The position numbers and the translations under genes are program-made. From assembly GCA_020073645.1 (NCBI GenBank), contig JAIQET010000002.1:1-64000 (forward strand): 64,000 bases of DNA, given 5' to 3'. Shown here piece by piece: positions 9,460 through 18,770 of this stretch (positions are counted from its first letter, which is position 1; every line of letters begins with the position of its first letter). Under the pieces are notes generated by a model that did not search any database, was not told where the DNA came from, and saw only the letters and a program-made list of their open reading frames with translations. Source of the stretch: Terriglobia bacterium. Its GTDB lineage: Bacteria > Acidobacteriota > Terriglobia > Terriglobales > Acidobacteriaceae.

Positions 9460-9954
9460 ATGGTTCGCAGCGACCGCCAGATGGCAGATCAGCAAGCGCG
9501 CGAATTTCTGCGGCGGCAAACCGTGATTCACGCCGGTACCTGCGACGCTTCGGGCTGGCCCTACGTGGTCCCACTCATGTACGTGTACGAGGGCGGAGAT
9601 CTCCTGTACTTGCACACCGGAAACCATCAGGGCCACTTCCTGGCAAATGTCCGTGAAAATCCGCACATCTGCCTCCAGGTGGATGAACCCGGCCCGCTCC
9701 AGCGCGGCCAGCCGTCTCCCTGCAATTCGGCATTGGTCTACGGCAGTGTGATTGCGTACGGCACTGTGCAGGTGCTGGATGGACCGGCCGCGAACCAGAA
9801 GAAGACATGGTTCTTCGACCGACTCCTGGACAAGCTGCACGAACCGCTGTCGGCGTACCAGCAGCCCGGCTACCCCATGCTGAATCGCATCATCCTGTAC
9901 GAGGTAACCCTGGAGATGATCACGGGAAAATTGAACGTGGGGTTACAGCACTGA
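9460..9954 (+). CDS. Pyridoxamine 5'-phosphate oxidase-related FMN-binding protein
   Basis: A 164-residue PPOX-class split-barrel flavoprotein. It shows the pattern of this group: ADQQAREFLRRQTVIHAGTC, SGWPYVVPLMYVYEGGDLLY, HTGNHQGHFLANVRENPHIC and LVYGSVIAYGTVQVL. Relatives bind FMN or F420 and act as reductases or antibiotic-inactivating (NimA-like) enzymes, so the substrate is not predictable. The frame opens with TTG at 9424. The ATG at 9460 is preferred, although no strong Shine-Dalgarno is seen for either. The MocR stump lies immediately upstream, divergently oriented. Confidence 0.83.
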   Translation: MVRSDRQMADQQAREFLRRQTVIHAGTCDASGWPYVVPLMYVYEGGDLLYLHTGNHQGHFLANVRENPHICLQVDEPGPLQRGQPSPCNSALVYGSVIAYGTVQVLDGPAANQKKTWFFDRLLDKLHEPLSAYQQPGYPMLNRIILYEVTLEMITGKLNVGLQH

Positions 9955-10048
9955 GAGATTCGCGGCAACCTCTTCGCCGCTCCCGGAGCGCCAGGATTGC
10001 TTTTCTTCGGCCGTCTAAGCTATCTTGGAAACACTTTCAGCAGGTTCC

Positions 10049-10651
10049 ATGTTCCAATTCCGTTCAGTCCTGGCCCTGCCCCAGGCATACGAACTTTTCC
10101 ACTATCTCATCGGAGCGCCGGCGCGCAGCCGGGCCCTGGTCGAGAGTTATATTCAATCCAAGCCCGGCGACCGCATTCTGGAGATTGGCTGCGGACCGGG
10201 GTCCATTGTGCCGTATCTGCCCGAGTCGGAGTACGTGGGATTTGACGCCAGTCCGACGTACATCAAACGCGCGCAGAGACGCTTCCCGAAACTCAAATTC
10301 GTATGCCAGCGGGTCAGCCAGTACAGTCTGCCGCAGCAGTCGTACTTTGACGTCGCGCTGGCACTCGGCATTGTGCACCATCTCGATGATGTCGAAGCCC
10401 TGCAACTATTTCAGATCGCCCGTGACGCGCTTAAACCCGGGGGGAAGCTGGTCACCATGGATGGGGTGTGGACGAAGGGCCAGTCCGCGTTTACACGCTA
10501 TCTGCTGTCGCGGGATCGCGGACAGTTTGTCCGCAGTGAAGAAGGTTATGCTCAGATTGCGGAGAGAGTCTTCGACAAGGTTCGCTCCAGTATTCGCCAC
10601 GACCTGCTGCGGATTCCGTACACGCACATCATTTTGGAATGTGTGCGATGA
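10049..10651 (+). CDS. Class I SAM-dependent methyltransferase
   Basis: A 200-residue methyltransferase with a Rossmann fold. Motif I is ILEIGCGPGSIVPYL, the acidic loop is YVGFDASPTYIKRAQ, and motif IV/post-IV is FDVALALGIVHHLDD followed by ALKPGGKLVTMDGVW. It resembles the UbiE/COQ5 and methyltransferase type 11 groups. The substrate cannot be told. The ATG at 10049 starts close to the homology, and a TTG at 10025 is an in-frame alternative. It is convergent with the envelope operon ending at 10672, only 20 bases away. Confidence 0.85.
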   Translation: MFQFRSVLALPQAYELFHYLIGAPARSRALVESYIQSKPGDRILEIGCGPGSIVPYLPESEYVGFDASPTYIKRAQRRFPKLKFVCQRVSQYSLPQQSYFDVALALGIVHHLDDVEALQLFQIARDALKPGGKLVTMDGVWTKGQSAFTRYLLSRDRGQFVRSEEGYAQIAERVFDKVRSSIRHDLLRIPYTHIILECVR

Positions 10652-10671
10652 ACCGGGGAGTGGCTGCCTGG

Positions 10672-12576
10672 CTAGCGCCGCCAGCGCACTTCGAAACGGC
10701 CAATTTTTGTTGAGTCCGGAAAGCGTTCGCGCAGCGCATTCACCAGGTCGGCGGACAGGGGCGGCGAAAACCCTGGCCGGGTGAGGATAGCAACCACTCT
10801 TACTTGGTGGGATTCGATGGCATGCAGCACACGCTCGCTGCGGCCAGTGGGTTCGTCAAGAAAGTCGAACAGCGTGCGCGTCGGGTTTTGTTTGCCGGAA
10901 AGGAAATAGACCTCGGGGCAATCGGGTGCGGCGTAAATGAATTGGCCGCTGCCGGCATGTTCTTCGACCACAGGGATGAGCCGATCGTATTGCTCAGCCT
11001 CCCAGGGCTCTACTCGCAACCCGCCGCCGCGCGGGACATTCAAGCGCACCGTCTGCGGGTTCGGCTGATAGTAGTTTCCCATGACGTAAATGAATCCTGG
11101 GGTGACGCGGAAGACCACGAACGCAAGGTAAAACGCGAGGACCGCGCCGAGCAGGAATCGCGACGGACGCTCGACTGTGGAAAACAGCGCAAGCAGCGCC
11201 AGTGGCACCAGTGGCGCAACATAACAGAAGTAGATGCCTGCGGCGAACGGCAGTTGAATCAGACTGCACACCGCGACGACCGAGAGCAGGAGCATGGTTT
11301 GCTGGCGGCGACGCAAAGGTATGCTGGCGGTGAACGCTGTGTTCCCCAGGAGCAGCACGCCCGCAAGCACAGCGAGTGGAACCAGCAGCGCCAGCGGCGC
11401 CCAAGCCGCTGCGAAAACGCCGGGGTGAGTCCTGGCGGTCACGAAGACCGCCACCAATCCTGCGGCGACCGTGAGACGCAGGATCCAAGACCGTCCGCGG
11501 GAGCGGTAAGAGGCAACCAGCAGAGTCAGCAAGGCGACGGTTGCCAGCAGCCTGCCAGGCCCAAATCCTGGAGGCCGCCGCGCGGCAAAATCGAATCGTC
11601 GTGCCGGCAGGATGAATACCCCATTCATGAAACTGGATACCGAGCCAGAACGGATGTACGGGACCAGGAAGATGAGCACGGGCAGTGCGGCCCCGGCAAG
11701 GAAGGGCAGGAGCATTCGACCGAAGGTGAAGAATCGCTTCGAAGCCTCGATCCTGCCACCCTGCAACTCCCGGCTAATACAAAGCAACGCGAGGGCGGTT
11801 CCGGGCAGCACGAATTCCACGACAGTCACGGTGGAAAGCTCTGGCCGTACCATCGCGAACAGAGCGAAGAGGAACGCGACGAGCCCTCCGATCACAAGAA
11901 TGGAATACAGGGTTTGTTTCCGCAATTGCGGCGCCGATGGGTGGATATCCTGTTCGAGGAAGACAAGAAAGAGCAAGGCAGCGGCAATGAAATACAAGCC
12001 TGACACCTTGAACAGGAAGGAACTTCCACCGCACAAGCCGGCCAGAAAGAGCCATCGTGCAGCGTTGGTGTCAAGGTAACGGAGCAGGGCCGCGGTCCCA
12101 AACGTGGCAAAGAAGAGGTTGTACCAGGAGGGGAGCGCTCCACTATAGTTCGGAATGCTCCACGCTGCGGCCAGCAGCGTGACCGCAGCCGCTGCGAATG
12201 GCGAGGCGAAGCGCGATGCGATGAAGTAAACCGCCGGGATCCACCCCAAGAAGAACAGAAACAAAACGATTCGCGGTGCGGCCAGATTCTCGCCGAACAT
12301 CCGGAAAGCGGCGGCATTGAGATAACTTAACCCGCCGCTGTACACATCGTCGAAATCGCGATGCGGCAGTTGACCCTCGAGCACGCGCATGGCACTCTGG
12401 CCAATTGTGCCTTCGTCGTGCGGCACCCAGCCGCGCTTGAGCAGAGTGGCGCTGTAGATTCCGCAGATCGCCCACACCAACAGCAGGGCCATCCACGGAT
12501 GGCGATGCCAGCGGGCGCTGCCTGAGAGTTGCGCAGGCGGTGAGGATGCGACGCTTGCAGAGGATGTCACGGTCAT
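10672..12576 (-). CDS. Membrane glycosyltransferase-like protein (GT39/ArnT-like)
   Basis: A 634-residue polytopic membrane protein with about a dozen hydrophobic segments. After the first helix come PHDEGTIGQSAMRVLEGQLPH and DFDDVYSGGLSYL. The acidic pair in the first periplasmic loop is the hallmark of GT39/GT83 (PMT/ArnT) enzymes, which take sugars from polyprenyl phosphate. The C-terminal part (YDRLIPVVEEHAGSGQFIYAAPDCPEVYFL) is a periplasmic domain common in this group. Its start overlaps the stop of the upstream sulfatase-like gene by four bases (ATGA), so translation is coupled. A role in decorating an extracellular glycan or lipid is inferred. Confidence 0.78.
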   Translation of the reverse strand: MTVTSSASVASSPPAQLSGSARWHRHPWMALLLVWAICGIYSATLLKRGWVPHDEGTIGQSAMRVLEGQLPHRDFDDVYSGGLSYLNAAAFRMFGENLAAPRIVLFLFFLGWIPAVYFIASRFASPFAAAAVTLLAAAWSIPNYSGALPSWYNLFFATFGTAALLRYLDTNAARWLFLAGLCGGSSFLFKVSGLYFIAAALLFLVFLEQDIHPSAPQLRKQTLYSILVIGGLVAFLFALFAMVRPELSTVTVVEFVLPGTALALLCISRELQGGRIEASKRFFTFGRMLLPFLAGAALPVLIFLVPYIRSGSVSSFMNGVFILPARRFDFAARRPPGFGPGRLLATVALLTLLVASYRSRGRSWILRLTVAAGLVAVFVTARTHPGVFAAAWAPLALLVPLAVLAGVLLLGNTAFTASIPLRRRQQTMLLLSVVAVCSLIQLPFAAGIYFCYVAPLVPLALLALFSTVERPSRFLLGAVLAFYLAFVVFRVTPGFIYVMGNYYQPNPQTVRLNVPRGGGLRVEPWEAEQYDRLIPVVEEHAGSGQFIYAAPDCPEVYFLSGKQNPTRTLFDFLDEPTGRSERVLHAIESHQVRVVAILTRPGFSPPLSADLVNALRERFPDSTKIGRFEVRWRR

Positions 12577-14993
12577 CGGGCGAGAGCCTTAATTGCCGGA
12601 GGTTCTTTCATTCCGGTCACCCTGATCTGGTAACTCGGGTCCGGCCGGTCGCGTCCATCCCAGTCGGACACGCGCACGTACAGCTCTACGCGTGAACCCG
12701 TTTTACCCGGAACCAGCAATTCCAGGCGCGAGTCTTTGCCGGCCCCCGGTCTGATGTCATCATTTATGCACATATCGTCGAAGGCTTCCGGAGTGGGATC
12801 GGATGTGCCCGGTGGAGATACGGGATCGTCGCCTGGATTGCGACAGCTTTGCAGCAGTTCCCCGCCGGCCCCTTCAATCTCAACCACCGGATCGAATGCG
12901 TTCGCAGGCGCCGGCTTGCGCGTCGAAACTTCCACGGTCACGATACTTCCCGCATCGGCTTCCACCCGGTAGTAGTCACAGACCTGTTTTCGCGATGACG
13001 TTCGAGCCTGCCCTGCGGGAGTGATCGGTACGCCATCGTGCAGGGAGACTGCAGATAGCCGCAGACCCGCGGCCACACTCGGCAGAGATTGGGTCAGCAA
13101 ATCTCGCATTTGGGAACTCAGTTTGCCGGCGGCCTCCTGTCCCGCTGACGAGGCGATCAGGTTCGTCGACTCGCCCGGGTCGTCAATCCAGTCGTACAGT
13201 TGATCTCCGAGACTCTTGTGGACGATCAGATGCCACTGCCCGCCGAGAAGCGATTTCATCGGCCCAACCATCGATGTGGGCACAATCTTTTCCGCAGCAA
13301 GGTCCTCTTTGGCAGTGGGATCGATCTGCGCGACTTCCGCCATGATGTCCGGCCACGGTTGTTTTTCCTGAGGGTGCGTCCAAAGCGGAGTCAAGGCTGG
13401 AGCCGGGAACCGGCTCGGCCCTGACGGATCCAGAACCTCCATGAGAGTGGCAGGGATGGATGCGTTGGTGACTGTAGTGGCTACCTGGACTCCCGCGGGT
13501 ATCCGTCCCGGGTACCAGAAGACCAGTGGAACATGGATCTGCTCCAAATAGAGTGTCTCGCCGTGATAAGCAATGCCGTGCTGGCCGAGTGACTCGCCAT
13601 GATCGGATGTGATTACTACGAGCGTGTTCCGGCCCAGGCCACGCCTTTCCAGCTCCACCATTAACTGGCCGATGGCGCCATCGACGTAGCGCACTCCATC
13701 GTCATATTGTTCGACGACGGTCTCCTGCGCCCACGCCGGTCCATGGAAGGAAGCCGGCCCGCCGTAGGGATGGTGCACGTCGTAGTAGTTCAGAAATGCG
13801 AAGAAAGGTCGCGCCGGCTTGCCCTCGTCAACCCATCTCAGGAGCTCCTGATTCACCGCAGTGGCCCGTTTGCGCACACCTTGCGCGCCGCCCATCTGGA
13901 CCGAGCCTTCGTCGTCGACGTCCAGAAGCGAGTCGAATCCCAGGAAGCGCAAGAGGCGTTTCGGCTTGCTCTTGTTACTGCGCGTCAAATAGATCCGCGC
14001 AAATTCTTTTCCATAAAGCGTGCGCACCAACATGTCCGCGGCGGAATGGAAGTAGTCTTCAAAATGAGTGAAGCCCCGGCTGAACCCCAGATCGTGGGTG
14101 AAATAGGTCCGGTTGGCGGAGAATGCTGCGGTGCGGTAGCCGCGCCGTTCCAAAGCCTCTCCCAGGGTGGGATACCGGTTGAAGCTGGGTCCGCCCGAAT
14201 CGAAGATCCCCACAGGGGGTATGGTTCCCATGCCGTGCTCGAACTGATAGGCGCCCGTCACCAGCGAAACATGCGAGGGAAAGCTCCAGGAACTGGTGGA
14301 GAAGGCGTTCTCAAACAACACGCCCTGTGCCGCTATGCGATCGATATTCGGGCTGGTCGGACGCGCATAGTGGTAGGAAGAAAGGTGATCGGCGCGCAAC
14401 GTATCCACCACAATGACCAGGACGTTCGGTGATCCTAGGGATGCCGACGGAAGCTTTGCCAGAGCCCTCTGCTCGGTCCACCAGCGGCCACTCTGAATGC
14501 CAATCGCTGCGACCACGGCGACTGCGACCATCCACGGGAGGGTTCGCCTCCAGAACTGCAAAGCCGCCGCTTCCCGCTTCCCGATCCACCGCGTGATGAC
14601 TGCGGCCACTCCCAAGGCAAGCAGCAACGAGCTAAGGTGATAGAGCCTGCCCGTCACGGTGAGCCAGTCATACACGGCTGCTGCGGACAAAACAAAGACC
14701 GTAATTCGGGTCGCCGGCAGGCGGGGCAGCAGTCGCGCTGCCGTACCAATTACGACCACCAGGAAACAGAAGAATAATAGGTCAACTACGACGGCAATCC
14801 AGACGATCTGTTCCGAGACATGGAGCATCGCTCCCCATCTGGCCCAGTTGATTCTCTGAAACAGGAGCAGCCCGACGCCTTCGACCAGGCCGGCCACGAT
14901 CCCGAACCACGCGGCCATAAGGATGAGAGTACCCATGGACCACGGTCGCGAGCGAGAGTCCGGGGGCGCATGCCGCGACATAAGCTTCCTCAT
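12573..14993 (-). CDS. Membrane-anchored sulfatase-family (alkaline phosphatase fold) protein 1
   Basis: 806 residues. About five N-terminal transmembrane helices (1-170) are followed by a periplasmic sulfatase-like domain: NVLVIVVDTLRADHLSSYHY (metal site), STSSWSFPSHVSLVTG, VVITSDHGESLGQHG and a C-terminal beta-rich domain. Canonical sulfatases carry C/S-x-P-x-R. Here the aligned segment is SFPSH, with Ser at the nucleophile and His for Arg. A phosphatase or phosphotransferase activity like that of LTA-synthase relatives is therefore as likely as sulfate ester cleavage. It starts within the stop of its paralogue (ATGA overlap) and is followed the same way by the GT39-like gene. Confidence 0.88.
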   Translation of the reverse strand: MRKLMSRHAPPDSRSRPWSMGTLILMAAWFGIVAGLVEGVGLLLFQRINWARWGAMLHVSEQIVWIAVVVDLLFFCFLVVVIGTAARLLPRLPATRITVFVLSAAAVYDWLTVTGRLYHLSSLLLALGVAAVITRWIGKREAAALQFWRRTLPWMVAVAVVAAIGIQSGRWWTEQRALAKLPSASLGSPNVLVIVVDTLRADHLSSYHYARPTSPNIDRIAAQGVLFENAFSTSSWSFPSHVSLVTGAYQFEHGMGTIPPVGIFDSGGPSFNRYPTLGEALERRGYRTAAFSANRTYFTHDLGFSRGFTHFEDYFHSAADMLVRTLYGKEFARIYLTRSNKSKPKRLLRFLGFDSLLDVDDEGSVQMGGAQGVRKRATAVNQELLRWVDEGKPARPFFAFLNYYDVHHPYGGPASFHGPAWAQETVVEQYDDGVRYVDGAIGQLMVELERRGLGRNTLVVITSDHGESLGQHGIAYHGETLYLEQIHVPLVFWYPGRIPAGVQVATTVTNASIPATLMEVLDPSGPSRFPAPALTPLWTHPQEKQPWPDIMAEVAQIDPTAKEDLAAEKIVPTSMVGPMKSLLGGQWHLIVHKSLGDQLYDWIDDPGESTNLIASSAGQEAAGKLSSQMRDLLTQSLPSVAAGLRLSAVSLHDGVPITPAGQARTSSRKQVCDYYRVEADAGSIVTVEVSTRKPAPANAFDPVVEIEGAGGELLQSCRNPGDDPVSPPGTSDPTPEAFDDMCINDDIRPGAGKDSRLELLVPGKTGSRVELYVRVSDWDGRDRPDPSYQIRVTGMKEPPAIKALAR

Positions 14994-17428
14994 TGCGCGC
15001 CAGCCCTGATGACTGGAGCCTCGTTCATGCCCGCAACCTTGATGTGGTAGTTCATGTTCGTCCCGCCCCGGCCATCCCAGTCGGACACCCGGACGTACAT
15101 CTCTATGTGCGAGCCGGCATCGCCAGGAACCAGCAGTTCGAGCCGTGAATTTCGATTCACGCCGGGGCCGACGTCATCGTTGATGCACACGTCGTCGAAG
15201 GCATCAGGAGTCGGATCAGGTATCCCCGGCGGCGGAATGTGATCGTCGCCTGGATCACGGCAGGTCCGCAATGGTTCTCCGTTGTCCCCTTCAATCACCA
15301 ATACGGGATCGAACGGGTTCTCAGGCTTCTCCCTCTGTGCCAAAACTTCAACCGTCACGACACTTCCCGCGTTGGCTCGCAGCCGATAGTAGTCATTGAC
15401 CGGCTTTGCTGATGAATTGTGGGCCTGGTCCCGAAGAGCGGTCGGTGTGCCGTTGTGCAATGAGATCGCTGACAGCCGCAGGCCACTCGCCAAATCCGGG
15501 GCCGACTGTGTCAGCACGTCTCGCATCTGCGAACTCAGTTTGCCGGCGACAACCTGACCCTCCGGCGAGCCGATCAAGTTCAGCGATTCGTTAGGGTCGT
15601 AGACCCAGTCGTAGAGTTGATCGCCGAAGGTCTTGTGCACGATGAAATGCCACTGCCCGCTGACCAGGGACTTCATGGACCCTGCGCCGGCCGTAGGCAC
15701 AGGGTGTGCCGGCTCCTCATGGGGGTTAATGCTGTAGTTGTTCTGCGCCAACTCCGAGAGCACGCCAGGCCAGGTGGCCGGTGGTTGGGAGGTGTGCCAA
15801 AGCAGGCTCAGGCTCGATGCGGGGAACTGCGTTGCCGCTGCCTTGTTGCCAAGGATGTTGAGCACGGTAGCCGGCAGCGCAGCAATCGTGATCGGCGCCG
15901 ACACCCGTACCCCTCGGGGAACGTGTCCGGGAAACCAGAAGATCAGCGGAACATGAATCTCGCCCTTGTACAGCGCCGCGCCATGCGTGCGGAGCCCGTG
16001 CTGCCCCAGTTCTTCTCCGTGGTCAGACGTGATTACGACCATCGTGTTGCCGGCTAGCCCGCGCCGCTCCAGTTCGGTCATGAGCTCGCCGACAGAATCA
16101 TCCACATACTTGACGCCGTCGTCGTATTGATCCACACGAGTGCTCTGCGGCCAAGCCGGGGCCGCGAAGGATCGCGGCCCTCCATAGGGTTCGTGCACGT
16201 CAAAGTAGTTGAGGAACGCAAAGAATGGATGATGGGTGCCCCGATCGATCCATTGGAGCAGTTCCTGGTTCACCACGGTTGCGCGCTTCCTTACTCCCGG
16301 TGAGCCTCCGGAGTGTCCGAGTCCTTCGTCATCCTTATCCAGGATGGCTTCAAACCCCAGCCATCGAAGAGCGCGACGATATTTGCTGTGATCCGTGCGC
16401 GCCAGAACAAGCCGGGAAAATTCTCGTCCGTAGAGCGTGCGCACGAACATGTCGGGCACAGAATGAAAGTAATCTTCAAAGTGGATGAAGCCCCTGTCGA
16501 AGCCCAGGTCGCGCGAAAACCACGCCCGATTGGCGGAAAACGCTCCAGTGCGGTATCCACGCCGCTCCAAAGCCTCTCCGATGGTGGGGTATCCGCCTAG
16601 ATTCGGTCCGCCGGAACCGAACACCGGAATCGGCAGCATGTTCTCGATGCCATGCTCGAACTGATAGCGGCCGGTCAGCAGCGAAACGTGCGATGGGAAA
16701 CTCCACGAACAGGTCGAAAACGCGTTCTCGAACAGTACGCCTTGCTGCGCCATTCGATCGATGTTCGGGCTGGTCGGGCGCGCGTATCCAAAAGAGGACA
16801 GATGGTCGGCACGCAACGTGTCCACCACGATCACCAGCACGTTCGGAGAGTTCGGCGCTGCGGAGGGCAAACTTGCCACTGCTCTCTGCTCCCTCCACCA
16901 GCGCCCACCCTGGATGGCAACCAGCGCCAGCACTGCCGCCGCTGCCAGCCACGGCATGGTTCTTCTCCAGAACCGCAAAACGCCGGCGTCCCGCTTGTCC
17001 ATCCAGCGAGTGAAAACGGCTCCTACTCCGATGGCTAACAGCAGGCAACTGCTGTGATAGAGGCGCGCAGTGACCGTCAGCCAGTCATAGGCGGCCGCGC
17101 TGGAGAGCAGGAAAACGGCAACGCGGACCGGCGGCAGGCGAGGCACAATCCGCGAGACCACGGCAATCGCGATTGCGAGTACAGAAAAGAGAATAAGGTC
17201 AACGACCACCGAGATCCATATGATCGGTTCCGAGACATGGAGCATCGGACCCCATCTGGCTGCATTCACCCTCTGAAACAAAAGCAAGCCCGCACCCTCG
17301 ATCAGACCGGTCGAGACGGCGAACCAAGCGGCGATGAGCAGGAGCGTGCCCACCGACCACTTCGCTAAAGAAGGCTTCGATTGCACGGTAGAAGTTTGCT
17401 CTTGAACGGAACCGGTGCGAGCATTCAT
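14990..17428 (-). CDS. Membrane-anchored sulfatase-family protein 2 (tandem paralogue)
   Basis: 812 residues from the ATG at 17428. A GTG at 17491 in frame would add 21. It has the same architecture as the next gene: N-terminal transmembrane bundle, then NVLVIVVDTLRADHLSSFGY, STCSWSFPSHVSLLTG, VVITSDHGEELGQHG and a beta-rich tail with a DxCINDD motif. The SFPSH segment shows the same Ser/His substitution, with an added Cys two residues before. The two are clearly a tandem duplication that has diverged throughout. It is the first gene of the three-gene operon, 190 bases from the tRNA-Cys repeat region. Confidence 0.88.
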   Translation of the reverse strand: MNARTGSVQEQTSTVQSKPSLAKWSVGTLLLIAAWFAVSTGLIEGAGLLLFQRVNAARWGPMLHVSEPIIWISVVVDLILFSVLAIAIAVVSRIVPRLPPVRVAVFLLSSAAAYDWLTVTARLYHSSCLLLAIGVGAVFTRWMDKRDAGVLRFWRRTMPWLAAAAVLALVAIQGGRWWREQRAVASLPSAAPNSPNVLVIVVDTLRADHLSSFGYARPTSPNIDRMAQQGVLFENAFSTCSWSFPSHVSLLTGRYQFEHGIENMLPIPVFGSGGPNLGGYPTIGEALERRGYRTGAFSANRAWFSRDLGFDRGFIHFEDYFHSVPDMFVRTLYGREFSRLVLARTDHSKYRRALRWLGFEAILDKDDEGLGHSGGSPGVRKRATVVNQELLQWIDRGTHHPFFAFLNYFDVHEPYGGPRSFAAPAWPQSTRVDQYDDGVKYVDDSVGELMTELERRGLAGNTMVVITSDHGEELGQHGLRTHGAALYKGEIHVPLIFWFPGHVPRGVRVSAPITIAALPATVLNILGNKAAATQFPASSLSLLWHTSQPPATWPGVLSELAQNNYSINPHEEPAHPVPTAGAGSMKSLVSGQWHFIVHKTFGDQLYDWVYDPNESLNLIGSPEGQVVAGKLSSQMRDVLTQSAPDLASGLRLSAISLHNGTPTALRDQAHNSSAKPVNDYYRLRANAGSVVTVEVLAQREKPENPFDPVLVIEGDNGEPLRTCRDPGDDHIPPPGIPDPTPDAFDDVCINDDVGPGVNRNSRLELLVPGDAGSHIEMYVRVSDWDGRGGTNMNYHIKVAGMNEAPVIRAGAQ

Positions 17429-17583
17429 TGTCGGGGGCGACCAATCATCAGGGACACCTTCATGGCCTCCTCGGGATATGCTCCGCAGCACGGATCACGT
17501 TCTTCTGGGCCAGAAGAATACAACGGTACCGGCTGCAAGTGAACTCAAAGAATGAATGTTGGATGGGTCTGCGGAATGGGAGG

Positions 17584-17613
17584 AGAACCTGGAGGCGCGG
17601 GTCGGAATCGAAC
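17584..17613. repeat. 30-bp duplicate of the tRNA-Cys 3' end (att-like direct repeat)
   Basis: The 30 bases at 17584-17613 are identical to 17684-17713, exactly 100 bp apart. The second copy is the T-arm/acceptor end of tRNA-Cys plus CCA and six downstream bases. Between them lie 70 bases with an inverted repeat GCGGGC/GCCCGC and a 'CTGAGCGTAGCGAAGG' motif. Duplication of a tRNA 3' end is typical of integrase target sites, but no integrase gene is present. Confidence 0.7.
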
Positions 17614-17689
17614 TTGAGCCGTCTTGCGGGCGTGAGCGCAGCGGGAGCCCGCAGGCGAAATCCTGAGCGTAGCGAAGGACCTTAGAACC

Positions 17690-17764
17690 TGGAGGCGCGG
17701 GTCGGAATCGAACCGACGTATAAAGGTTTTGCAGACCTCTCCCTTACCACTTGGGTACCGCGCC
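17690..17764 (-). tRNA. tRNA-Cys(GCA)
   Basis: The cloverleaf reads GGCGCGG acceptor, D arm, anticodon stem with loop CTGCAAA (anticodon GCA), T arm GTCGGTTCGATTCCGAC and a matching CCGCGCC, with discriminator T and an encoded CCA. It lies downstream of tRNA-Gly on the same strand, with a terminator between them. Confidence 0.95.
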
Positions 17765-17831
17765 CTGCCTCTTAAGTTAGCGTTCCGGGCGGAAAAAGTC
17801 CACGTCCGCCAACGTCCAGCCCCCAAGAACG

Positions 17832-17860
17832 CAAAAAGCCCACGCTCCGGCGCTGGGCTT
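17832..17860 (-). terminator. Rho-independent terminator after tRNA-Gly
   Basis: On the minus strand AGCCCA (17859-17854) pairs with TGGGCT (17842-17837) around a GC-rich loop, and the stem is followed by TTTTT. It lies just 3' of tRNA-Gly. Confidence 0.6.
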
Positions 17861-17872
17861 CCGGCAAAACTC

Positions 17873-17947
<75 letters not shown>

Positions 17948-17959
17948 TCTACGCAACCG

Positions 17960-17988
17960 ATTATAAACAACCCACCACACCCCGGCAA
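17960..17988 (-). promoter_or_regulatory. Sigma-70 type promoter of tRNA-Gly
   Basis: On the minus strand TTGCCG (17988-17983), a 17-base spacer and TATAAT (17965-17960) stand 12 bases before the tRNA 5' end. This is the best -35/-10 match seen in the window. Confidence 0.7.
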
Positions 17989-18022
17989 CGCTGCTCCCAC
18001 GCACCTCGCAACCTCAGCCGGT

Positions 18023-18751
18023 TCAGTACTTCGACCCGGTTCCAGCCTTCTGCATGGCCGCATTGGCTTTGGCCGTGATTTGGTTGCGCACGTCCCATAA
18101 CTCCTTATAGAAGAGATGCTCCATGCGCTGGTGGAGTACCTCGACCGGCGTCCCCATCGTGCCTACCACCCCGCCGCCGATGATCCTCTGCGCCAGCTTC
18201 AAATGATGAAAGCGAAACAGATGGACCCGCTCATCAAAATCGAGCAACCGCTCCGCCACGTCATGCAGGCCGAAGAACTCGTCATGGCGGCGGTAGAGGT
18301 CGTCCACACTGAGGTTGGCTTGATGGAGCTGAGCGTAGAACGCCTCCCCAAGCCGAGGTCCAATATGCAGCAGGGCCAGGAATCCGGGAGAGTCCAGACC
18401 GCTGCCATGTCCCAGGCCGGCGCGAATGATGTGGTAGTCGTACGGGGTGATGGTCTCCAGGACGTGCAGCAGGCCGATGGGGTAATCGAGCATCTGGTTG
18501 GCGCGGCGCAGCAGGCGTGCGGCATTGCCGAAACCGCCTTCCGCGATCTGGCCGCGCGCGCGGTCCAGTTCCCAGGCCGCCCCCTTCAACAGCAACTCCG
18601 AACTCTGGTGCACCACCTGGAAAGTCATCTCATCTTTGTGCAAGAACTCTTCCGGGCGCTTCTGCAGGGACAGCAATTCATCGGTGCGCAGGTAGCGCTC
18701 ATAGTCGGACGCGCCCTTCCCGGGCAGGATCGGTTTTCTCAGATCATCCAT
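18023..18751 (-). CDS. kynA: Tryptophan 2,3-dioxygenase
   Basis: A 242-residue haem enzyme that opens the indole ring of tryptophan to N-formylkynurenine, the first step of the kynurenine pathway. It has the family segments DEMTFQVVHQSSELLLKGAAWEL, YPIGLLHVLETITPYDY and FRFHHLKLAQRIIGGGVVGTMGT, the last holding the haem-ligand histidine region. The ATG at 18751 was preferred over a GTG three codons earlier because AGGGTGG lies in place. No kynurenine pathway partner is adjacent. A cyclase-family protein related to kynurenine formamidase lies 43 kb away but is exported. Confidence 0.93.
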   Translation of the reverse strand: MDDLRKPILPGKGASDYERYLRTDELLSLQKRPEEFLHKDEMTFQVVHQSSELLLKGAAWELDRARGQIAEGGFGNAARLLRRANQMLDYPIGLLHVLETITPYDYHIIRAGLGHGSGLDSPGFLALLHIGPRLGEAFYAQLHQANLSVDDLYRRHDEFFGLHDVAERLLDFDERVHLFRFHHLKLAQRIIGGGVVGTMGTPVEVLHQRMEHLFYKELWDVRNQITAKANAAMQKAGTGSKY

Positions 18752-18770
18752 GATGGCCACCCTGGGGAAA

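Noticed and set aside
10804-12003. 399-codon plus-strand frame opposite the GT39-like gene
   Set aside because: It is very rich in Gln, Arg and Glu, as expected for the antisense of a hydrophobic membrane protein, and has no domain.
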